Shown: piece after piece, positions 1 through 6,133 of the stretch | Numbering within the stretch: the first letter of the stretch is position 1 | Layout of the letters: every line of letters begins with the position of its first letter | DNA from: CAKZSU01 sp044223895 | GTDB taxonomy: Bacteria; Patescibacteriota; Microgenomatia; UBA10105; UBA927 | Assembly (NCBI GenBank): GCA_044223895.1 | Contig: JBGALL010000045.1 | Location: 1-15,678 of the forward strand | Direction: 5' to 3' | Length of the DNA: 15,678 nt | Program-made: the position numbers and the translations under genes | The notes under the pieces: generated by a model | Database searches by the model: none | Seen by the model: the letters and a program-made list of their open reading frames with translations, nothing else | Told to the model about the DNA's origin: nothing

Positions 1-1
1 A

Positions 2-1690
2 TTTCAACGACGCGAAATTCAACAATCTTTGGTATCCATTATAGATCATGTCAATGATAACGAGTTTCTCAAAAAGAATTTTGGTGGTTTTGTTAATGCT
101 CCTTTTTTTACAGAACTTACCAGATCTATTAAGCAGCAAGCTAGCCAAACACCACGAGGTTCTTCGGGATTAATGAGTATGGTTTCTGGTGGATCGAAAG
201 TCTTAAGCGACGCCACCAATACTATTACTTCGGCTGGTTCAGCAACGCCTGAAATCTCGTTGGGGGCTGGGGGTTCTACTGGGATAGAACAATCTCCGGC
301 ATTTCATTTTCTTCTTACAAGTGACCGTCTGATGACTCTTTCCAAAGAAAACCCAGCTATTTATAAACGTCTAATAAATATTGTACCTAAAGAAACGGGA
401 AAGTTTCCCCAACCTCAAGATGCTATTCAGACTATGTTCGCTCTGGCTATCGCATCACAGGATCCCCATAAACCTTTGGATATTAAACAGTATCATTCGT
501 TAGTTGAATCTCATTTACAGACTTTACACGCTTCCGATAAAAACTATCTCCTCTATGCACACTTACATTCATATTTAGAAAGTTTACTTTCTTCTGAACA
601 ATCTCAAAAAAATGTACCTGATGGATTCCGTGGATTAGCACAAAATTTTGTTTCTAAAACCTATCTCGTCTATCTTTTCAGTACCCACCCTGGTTTTTCG
701 GTTGATTTTTTACCAAAGGGCCTCAAAAATCTCTTCGGCCAAGCATTCTCCTCAATTTCTCTCGTCAATTTTTTGGGTAAAGGAGAAACTGCTGTACTTT
801 CTAGTGGCGCTACAGCTCTGGTAGGTACTGGCGCTCGGGCTGGTATTATGACCCTGATTCGTTCCAGTAACCCTGTGATTTTTGCGGCAAGTATTGCCTC
901 TTCAATTGCTGGGAGAGTTTTGCGCTTTGTAGGTTTGGGTGGTAGTGGAGAATCTGGGGAAAAGGGGCGAAGCTGGGGTATGATTGGTGCTATAGCTATG
1001 ATCCCCATCATGTTGTTGTTAATGGGAAATATCAATAATCCTAGCGATATTGAACGTATTTCTAAACCTGTCTTTATTGACGGGGTAGGACATGGATCGA
1101 ATTTTGCTAGTGGCGAATCTGGTACAGAATGTCCTGAAGGATCGACAAACCCACTCTGTCAATTTGAACAATGTAAAGATGAAAGTGCTCAAGGTGGGAG
1201 AAATTGTAAAGCTCCTTCGTGTGGATGTGTTACTCAAGGGGTCAATGGTGGATATAGTCACGCTGGCTATAACGCTGTGGACATAGGAATTGGTGGAGGA
1301 GGTCGTGCAGGAACTTGTAACGGTGAACTCAATCCAGTGGCAACCACTCCGGTAGGAGGTACGGTAATTTTTGTGGGTATTGATGATTCTTCCTATGGTC
1401 ATTTCGTGATTATTCAAACTTCTGAAGGGTATCAACTGTTATTTGGTCATTTGGCTTCTTTTGCAGTCAAACAAGGTGATACAGTGGGCCCAGGAGCACC
1501 TATAGGAAGAGTGAATAATACTGGACATTCTTCCGGTACCCATTTACACTTTGAGAGAAGAGATGCATCCAATGGTCTTTCTGCAAATCCTGTTTACAAA
1601 AACGCTCTCTCCCCTGTCTATAATTCGGGGTTGCCCAAGTCTCCAGCACAAAACGTCCGTTCTTTATTGCCAGCACAATCGTGTTTCTAA
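2..1690 (+). CDS. Membrane-anchored M23 (LytM/lysostaphin-type) peptidase-domain protein, 5' end outside window
   Basis: The frame is open to the left edge, so the true start is probably upstream; the first possible internal start is TTG at 29, and residue numbers below count from it. A long N-terminal part of no recognised family contains glycine-rich and hydrophobic stretches. One clear membrane segment lies at about residues 317-335, followed by a cysteine-rich linker (about 365-405). The M23 domain covers roughly 405-540. The downstream metal-site motifs are present: FGHL, and GTHLHFE with H505 and H507. The first motif reads GYNAVDIG: D418 is present, but the position four residues before it, normally the zinc-binding His, is Tyr414. 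M23 proteins cleave peptidoglycan cross-links or, when degenerate, regulate other hydrolases. The domain would face outside the membrane. The next gene starts 3 nt after the stop, suggesting one operon. The domain call is firm; catalytic activity is doubtful. Confidence 0.8.
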   Translation, partial: FQRREIQQSLVSIIDHVNDNEFLKKNFGGFVNAPFFTELTRSIKQQASQTPRGSSGLMSMVSGGSKVLSDATNTITSAGSATPEISLGAGGSTGIEQSPAFHFLLTSDRLMTLSKENPAIYKRLINIVPKETGKFPQPQDAIQTMFALAIASQDPHKPLDIKQYHSLVESHLQTLHASDKNYLLYAHLHSYLESLLSSEQSQKNVPDGFRGLAQNFVSKTYLVYLFSTHPGFSVDFLPKGLKNLFGQAFSSISLVNFLGKGETAVLSSGATALVGTGARAGIMTLIRSSNPVIFAASIASSIAGRVLRFVGLGGSGESGEKGRSWGMIGAIAMIPIMLLLMGNINNPSDIERISKPVFIDGVGHGSNFASGESGTECPEGSTNPLCQFEQCKDESAQGGRNCKAPSCGCVTQGVNGGYSHAGYNAVDIGIGGGGRAGTCNGELNPVATTPVGGTVIFVGIDDSSYGHFVIIQTSEGYQLLFGHLASFAVKQGDTVGPGAPIGRVNNTGHSSGTHLHFERRDASNGLSANPVYKNALSPVYNSGLPKSPAQNVRSLLPAQSCF

Positions 1691-1693
1691 ACT

Positions 1694-2686
1694 ATGAAAA
1701 GACAAAATCTTATCATTATCATATTTATTATAGTTTTTATCTTGGTTTCTTTTGTAGTGTATTCACAGTCTTCTGGTTCTACAGAAAAATTAAAATCTAA
1801 AACTACAGAATCTACAGCCCCCAGGTCGATTTCTTTTGATAAGATTTCTCCTTTTCCTGCTAGTCAAACGTCTATCTCTTTTTTCCCTGCTCTTTCTACA
1901 CAACCATCTTTTCCAGAAAGTCTTCCTTCTTTTTCAACATCCTCTTTTTCATTCGATTCTGAGGCAAAAAGAATAGCGACTGCTTTCTCTTTTACTGGTG
2001 AGCCTGTCGTCTTAGACTCTTCTCCTTCTCTATTGCGCTGGAATAACAAGGATTTTTCTTTGCTTTTTATGGAGTCCACCAATTCTGTTGAATATAGTAG
2101 ATTGGATACTCCTCAAACTTCAAAGGCTCCTTCTATGGAAGACGCCTCGAAAACCCTGATATCTTTTTTAAATGATAAAAAAATACTACCTGAAAATTTT
2201 TCTATTTCCTTTGCTGCTTCTTACCCAATTATTTCAACTGAAAATATGTTTGAAAAAGCTCCGACTGCTTCTTCTGCCAATGCTCTATTAGTACAAGGTC
2301 TTTTACTGTTTAAAAATCTTCCTTTTATAACAGGTTTTTATACATATCCTTCGTTCACAGCTATTTTGGACAACACAGGAATACGCAAATTAACGTTAGT
2401 TATTCCCCCACAATTATCTTCGACTACTCAAAACGTTACGTTGAACTCTAGTGGGGTTATTTCTAACATTCAAGCAAACCAAGGAAAGGTGGTTCTTGTG
2501 TTTTCACAGAAAGCAGTAAAAGAGACCGATACTCAAATTTCTATTGAGGCTGTTGGAGTACAGACTATTTCTGCTGGTTTTGTTTGGGACAAAGATGGGA
2601 AATTAGTAGAACCGGCTTTTATCGCCTCGGGAAGAGACAGAAGTACAAATAGTCTTATCTATTATCTCGTTCCAAATACTCCCTAA
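1694..2686 (+). CDS. Unrecognised membrane-anchored extracytoplasmic protein, 330 aa
   Basis: I do not recognise a family. The protein starts with MKRQ followed by a strongly hydrophobic run (about residues 5-24) with no obvious signal-peptidase or lipobox site, so it is probably a signal anchor with the rest outside the cell. A Ser/Thr/Pro/Phe-rich linker (about 25-95) precedes a globular region that looks rich in beta strands and extends to the C-terminus. The architecture, one anchor plus an external domain, resembles YycH/YycI-type sensor accessory proteins, but I have no motif to support that. It starts 3 nt after the stop of the M23 protein, so the two are probably co-transcribed and may act together at the envelope. 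No Shine-Dalgarno sequence precedes the ATG. Its stop is separated by a single base from the stop of the convergent dnaN. Confidence 0.75.
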   Translation: MKRQNLIIIIFIIVFILVSFVVYSQSSGSTEKLKSKTTESTAPRSISFDKISPFPASQTSISFFPALSTQPSFPESLPSFSTSSFSFDSEAKRIATAFSFTGEPVVLDSSPSLLRWNNKDFSLLFMESTNSVEYSRLDTPQTSKAPSMEDASKTLISFLNDKKILPENFSISFAASYPIISTENMFEKAPTASSANALLVQGLLLFKNLPFITGFYTYPSFTAILDNTGIRKLTLVIPPQLSSTTQNVTLNSSGVISNIQANQGKVVLVFSQKAVKETDTQISIEAVGVQTISAGFVWDKDGKLVEPAFIASGRDRSTNSLIYYLVPNTP

Positions 2687-2687
2687 T

Positions 2688-3794
2688 TTAAGATTGAACC
2701 CGGACAGGCATGATTATGTGAAGATAGGAAGGATCTTGGGGTACCAAGAAAACTGCAGGATTTAATGCTCCTGTCATCTGCAACACTAATTCTTTCGATG
2801 GGAAAGTGGATAATAAATCTAGCAAGAAGCTCCTATTTAAGGCTAAACTTCCTCCATCTCCTTCTACTTTTGCCTCTACATCAATGGTATTCTCCCCTAC
2901 TTGCGGCGTATTTGCTGCCACACTTAAGCCATCTGGAGTTATAGAAAATCGGATTATTCCAGCACTATCCCGTGCAAAAATAGCTGCAGATTTAACTGCT
3001 TGATATAACTCCTGTGTTTCTATTGTTGTTTGGGTAGTATATGCCGTGGGTATAATCCGCCGATAGTTTGGATATTCACCTTCTATTCTACGGGTGGTTA
3101 TTTTAGTTTCCCCTATGGTAAATAATAACTGTCCTTCTACTGTTTCAGACATTCGAACCACTGTTTGTTCCTTTTCATCTGAGGAAATTTTTAACACTTC
3201 AGACAAGGCTCGCGCTGGTATAACTAACTGACTCTCGGAAATTTTTTCTCCAGGAATTTTTTTTAAAGATAACCGATAGCCGTCCGTAGATACGAAGATA
3301 GTTCCTTCTGGCGAATTTTCCACCTTTATTCCGGTTAACAAGGGACGAGATTCATCAACAGCTGCTGAGAATAAAACCTGACCTAGTACCATACGTAATG
3401 TGTCGTTCGGCAAATCCACACCTTGAGAGGATGAAAATTCAGGTAAAGGAGGAAATTCAGTAGCTACTACTCCGGGCAAAGAAGCTTTAGTTTTTTGTGT
3501 TTGAACTATTAGCGATTCTTCTTTTGCAGTTACGGTCACTGTTTCTTTTGGTAAGGAGGAGACTAATTCATAGAACAATCGGGCGGGTACACATAACTCT
3601 CCTTCTTCTTCTATTTTCCCAGATAGAGAGATTTGTATAGAAGTTTCCATGTTGGGTGTGGTTTTGGTTATTTTCCCTTTAAGAGTAGAAATCAGAACGT
3701 GGGCAAGTATAGGAAGTTGAGGTTTGTTTACTAGTATACGAATAGTCTTTCCCAAATCTTTATGCAGGTTTTCTTGTAGTATTGTAAATTTCAT
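2688..3794 (-). CDS. dnaN: DNA polymerase III subunit beta (sliding clamp)
   Basis: This 368-residue protein has the usual length of the clamp (about 366-380) and is similar along its whole length: it begins MKFTILQENL and ends YLHIIMPVRVQS, matching the conserved start and the MPxR-type end of DnaN. Typical inner elements are present, including RPLLTGIK, ATDGYR-like VSTDGYRLS, and RRIEGEYPNYRRIIP in the middle domain. Three repeated clamp domains fit the length. The clamp ring encircles DNA and tethers the replicative polymerase. It lies 185 nt downstream of dnaA on the same strand, the classical dnaA-dnaN order. It has its own good promoter at 3850-3878, giving a leader of about 50 nt. No Shine-Dalgarno sequence is visible before the ATG. 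Confidence 0.97.
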   Translation of the reverse strand: MKFTILQENLHKDLGKTIRILVNKPQLPILAHVLISTLKGKITKTTPNMETSIQISLSGKIEEEGELCVPARLFYELVSSLPKETVTVTAKEESLIVQTQKTKASLPGVVATEFPPLPEFSSSQGVDLPNDTLRMVLGQVLFSAAVDESRPLLTGIKVENSPEGTIFVSTDGYRLSLKKIPGEKISESQLVIPARALSEVLKISSDEKEQTVVRMSETVEGQLLFTIGETKITTRRIEGEYPNYRRIIPTAYTTQTTIETQELYQAVKSAAIFARDSAGIIRFSITPDGLSVAANTPQVGENTIDVEAKVEGDGGSLALNRSFLLDLLSTFPSKELVLQMTGALNPAVFLVPQDPSYLHIIMPVRVQS

Positions 3795-3849
3795 ATTCGT
3801 TGTTTTGTTTAATTTAATTAGTAGTTAATAATAGAAAGAGGCGTGGAAA

Positions 3850-3878
3850 AGTGTAAAACGAAAGCTTTGTCGCGTCAA
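3850..3878 (-). promoter_or_regulatory. Predicted sigma-70-type promoter of dnaN
   Basis: On the minus strand TTGACG (3873-3878) is followed after exactly 17 nt by TACACT (3850-3855). This is 5/6 and 4/6 of the -35 and -10 consensus with ideal spacing, about 55 nt before the dnaN ATG. A DnaA-box-like TTTTCCACG (minus strand, 3842-3850) lies immediately after the -10, where transcription should start. This parallels the dnaA promoter and suggests, by inference, DnaA control of dnaN. Confidence 0.6.
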
Positions 3879-3892
3879 TAAGAGAAAACTGC

Positions 3893-3935
3893 TGGGGATA
3901 AATCCCGGATTTCTTGTTGATAAATTTGAGGATAA
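3893..3935. promoter_or_regulatory. Cluster of near-consensus DnaA boxes in the dnaA-dnaN gap; candidate oriC element
   Basis: Within the 185-nt gap between dnaA and dnaN three plus-strand nonamers each differ by one base from the DnaA box TGTGGATAA: TGGGGATAA (3893-3901), TGTTGATAA (3915-3923) and TGAGGATAA (3927-3935). All point the same way, spaced 22 and 12 nt. The surrounding DNA is AT-rich. The dnaA-dnaN gap is the origin, or part of it, in many bacteria. DnaA binding here is likely; that replication starts here is inference. Confidence 0.55.
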
Positions 3936-3979
3936 TATTGTTGAGTTTGGGGAAAAGTGGAAAACTACTGCAGAGTTAT

Positions 3980-5359
3980 TCATATATGTGGAAAAAGAGT
4001 CGACTTTATCAACGAAAGAGCCTCTCGTAAACGTGGATCATTTTCGAGCTCAATTTTAATTTTATCCACACCGTGCATAACCGTAGTATGATCTCGTCCA
4101 CCAAGTAATCCACCAACATCATCCAAGGTAACGCCCAACTCAGTCATACATATGTACATAATTAGCTGTCTCGGTCTAGCAATAGGGCGATCTCTTTTCG
4201 GTCCCTTTAAATGCATAGGTTTAATGTCGAAGTACTGGGCAACTGCATCCAACACATCTGTGGGAGTTATCCTTGAAGATCGAACTTTAGGTTGATCCAT
4301 CTCGGATTTAGGTAAAGTAATCTTTAAAATTTTAGCAACCAATTCTTTAGAAACTTGGGTCTGATTAATTGCTATCTCGTTCATTAACTTTCGCAAAAAC
4401 CCCTCTATCGCCCGTGTATCTGTAAAAGAAGAAGCTATTAAATGAGCAGCGTCTGTGGGAATAGCTAACTGAAGAGCCTGAGATTTAATATTAATAATAG
4501 CCACTCTCAATTCAAAATCAGGAGGTGCCACGTCTACTGTTAATCCCCCTTCAAATCGTGATCTCAACCGATCTTCCAATTTGGCAATTTCTGAAGGCGG
4601 CCGATCACTGGTTAAAATAATTTGTCCACCTTCTCTATGAACTGCATTAAAAGTGTGAAAAAATTCTTCTTGAGCCGTTTGTTTACCGGCTATAAATTGA
4701 ACATCATCTACTAATAAAAGTTGGGCACTCCGATACTTTTGTTTAAATTGACGACTGGTCTTGGTTTGAATAGCATCTACAATTTCGTTTAAGAACTCCT
4801 CCCCCATACAGTAGACGACGCGTAAGGTTGGTTTTGTTCTGAGTAATTCATTGGCCACAGAATGCATTAAATGAGTCTTCCCTACACCTACCCCACCATA
4901 TAAGAACAAAGGATTGTATGCTGATCCAGGAGATCTAGCTACTGCTGTAGCTGCGGCATAGGCGATTTGATTTGTCGGAGAAACTGCAAATTTTTCAAAG
5001 GTAGCATCTTGTCGAATGTGTAATTTTTTCGTTAAGATATTAAAATCTATTCCCGTTGGTTTTATCTCTCGAGAAAATAAAGGACCGGCGTCTTCTTCTG
5101 ATAACACATCGCTTTTGTGGATGATCGTAAATATAAGACTACTATTCTCTTTTGTATGATGATCGACAATACTTTTTACCAAGGAATAATACCGTGTTTC
5201 AACCATCTGTCTCATCATAGGATTAGCGATTCCTATCGTCGCTACCTGATTTTCAAACGATAACAGTTTAGATTTTGCAAACGCAGTTTTATATACAGCA
5301 GGAGTAATAGTTAGTTCAAGTTCTGATAGAACTGACTTCCATAAAGTTTCTAAATTCAT
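3980..5359 (-). CDS. dnaA: Chromosomal replication initiator protein DnaA
   Basis: Start choice: the frame is open to a GTG at 5425, but that codon lies in the dnaA promoter/operator. The ATG at 5359 gives MNLETLWKSVLSELEL, the typical DnaA N-terminus, and a protein of 459 aa. Domain I covers about 1-90, followed by a short linker. The AAA+ domain has Walker A GGVGVGKT (155-162), Walker B LLLVDDVQF, a sensor ILTSDRP and the arginine-finger region DRLRSRFEGGL. C-terminal domain IV carries the DnaA signature GGRDHTTVMHGVDKI (about 420-434), which reads DnaA boxes. DnaA-ATP oligomerises at oriC and melts DNA, and it also represses its own promoter in many bacteria. The gene ends with TGA. The upstream neighbour is L25, with a 111-nt gap holding the promoter; dnaN is downstream. 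Length and motifs are complete. Confidence 0.97.
   Translation of the reverse strand: MNLETLWKSVLSELELTITPAVYKTAFAKSKLLSFENQVATIGIANPMMRQMVETRYYSLVKSIVDHHTKENSSLIFTIIHKSDVLSEEDAGPLFSREIKPTGIDFNILTKKLHIRQDATFEKFAVSPTNQIAYAAATAVARSPGSAYNPLFLYGGVGVGKTHLMHSVANELLRTKPTLRVVYCMGEEFLNEIVDAIQTKTSRQFKQKYRSAQLLLVDDVQFIAGKQTAQEEFFHTFNAVHREGGQIILTSDRPPSEIAKLEDRLRSRFEGGLTVDVAPPDFELRVAIINIKSQALQLAIPTDAAHLIASSFTDTRAIEGFLRKLMNEIAINQTQVSKELVAKILKITLPKSEMDQPKVRSSRITPTDVLDAVAQYFDIKPMHLKGPKRDRPIARPRQLIMYICMTELGVTLDDVGGLLGGRDHTTVMHGVDKIKIELENDPRLREALSLIKSTLFPHI
4062..4070 (-). promoter_or_regulatory. Exact DnaA box inside the 3' end of dnaA
   Basis: TTATCCACA on the plus strand (TGTGGATAA on the minus strand) matches the DnaA box consensus exactly. 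It encodes part of the GVDKIKIE segment of DnaA, so coding constraint could explain it. A variant, TGTGGAAAA, follows at 3987-3995. Its closeness to the boxes in the dnaA-dnaN gap makes a role in the origin plausible. Confidence 0.45.
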
Positions 5360-5407
5360 ATCTTTTATAAAGAAGTTTCCACTGGGGTTTAATTTGGCAG
5401 AAGTAAA

Positions 5408-5426
5408 TGTGGAAAAAGTATCCACA
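5408..5426. promoter_or_regulatory. Palindromic DnaA-type operator at the dnaA transcription start
   Basis: On the minus strand the sequence is TGTGGATACTTTTTCCACA: two inverted TGTGGA half-sites separated by 7 nt. Each nonamer (TGTGGATAC; TGTGGAAAA on the other strand) is one base from the DnaA box. It begins at the last base of the predicted -10 hexamer and covers the expected start point, the position of a repressor operator. DnaA autorepression is well known in other bacteria; here it is inferred from position. Confidence 0.6.
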
Positions 5427-5454
5427 TCATAGTAAGCAATGCGGAAAGTTTCAA
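5426..5454 (-). promoter_or_regulatory. Predicted sigma-70-type promoter of dnaA
   Basis: On the minus strand TTGAAA (5449-5454) and TATGAT (5426-5431) are separated by exactly 17 nt. Each matches 5/6 of its consensus hexamer. Transcription would start near 5419, leaving a leader of about 60 nt before the ATG at 5359. This also argues against the upstream GTG at 5425 as the dnaA start. Confidence 0.7.
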
Positions 5455-5470
5455 GTAGTAAAAGACCTGA

Positions 5471-6133
5471 TTATTCAGTCTTTGGAGATTCATCTGCAGA
5501 AGCAGGAGTTTCCGCTGTAGGAGCAGCTTCGCCTTCTGTACTTTCAGCAGCTGGAGCTGCTGGTGCTTCTTCTTCAACAACAATGGCACCAATCTTTACA
5601 ACCGTAAGATCCCCATCACCCAACAATGAAACTCCATTTGGAATAGTTAACTCAGACAACTTTATTTCTTGATCAACTTCGGTGAGTGAAGAGACATCAA
5701 CTGTTATAGAGTCTGGAATGTTCGTAGGAAGAGTTTCAATTTCTACTTCCTGTAAGGTTATCATTAAAATACCTTTTTTCTCACTTACTGCTGGAGCTTC
5801 TCCAGTTACGTGAATAGGTACATACATCTTGAGCTTTTCTTTTAAGTTAACTGTTAAAAACTCGATATGAGACACAATTTGACTAATTGGATGTCTTTGA
5901 ACAGCGTGGATAAGTACTGGCTGAGATTTTCCTTCTATAGATAAATCTACTAAGTGAGTCTCTCCTGCTTTTTTGAAGACGTTCGAAAATTCAACCTTTT
6001 CAACACTTAAGGCCATTGATTCTATTCCCTTACCATAGACTGTTGCAGGAATATATCCATTTTTACGAACGGATTTAGCTCGATGTCCAACGGCATCTCG
6101 TTTGGTTGCGGTTAAAGGGTAACGATCATTCAT
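5471..6133 (-). CDS. rplY: 50S ribosomal protein L25/general stress protein Ctc family
   Basis: The 220-aa protein has the two-domain Ctc (TL5) layout. An N-terminal L25 domain (about 1-93) begins LTATKRDAVGHRAKSVRK and includes the signature GYIPATVYGKG. A C-terminal beta-barrel domain (about 100-185) includes VPIHVTGEAPAV and LPTNIPDSITVDVSSL. An acidic, Ala/Pro/Glu-rich tail (about 187-220) is typical of long L25 proteins. L25 binds 5S rRNA in the large subunit. Its ATG overlaps the end of the upstream DUF4012 gene by 8 nt, with no Shine-Dalgarno sequence, so translation is probably coupled. dnaA follows after 111 nt with its own promoter. No plus-strand frame inside it looks real. Confidence 0.95.
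   Translation of the reverse strand: MNDRYPLTATKRDAVGHRAKSVRKNGYIPATVYGKGIESMALSVEKVEFSNVFKKAGETHLVDLSIEGKSQPVLIHAVQRHPISQIVSHIEFLTVNLKEKLKMYVPIHVTGEAPAVSEKKGILMITLQEVEIETLPTNIPDSITVDVSSLTEVDQEIKLSELTIPNGVSLLGDGDLTVVKIGAIVVEEEAPAAPAAESTEGEAAPTAETPASADESPKTE

Noticed and set aside
670..1435. Minus-strand frames of 121 and 138 codons opposite the M23 gene
   Set aside because: They are antisense to a clearly coding frame, have no family resemblance, and look like by-products of its codon use.
5360..5425. Upstream GTG start of dnaA at 5425 (481 aa)
   Set aside because: The codon lies within the predicted operator and start point of the dnaA promoter, and the extra 22 residues do not resemble DnaA. 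ATG 5359 gives the family's normal N-terminus.
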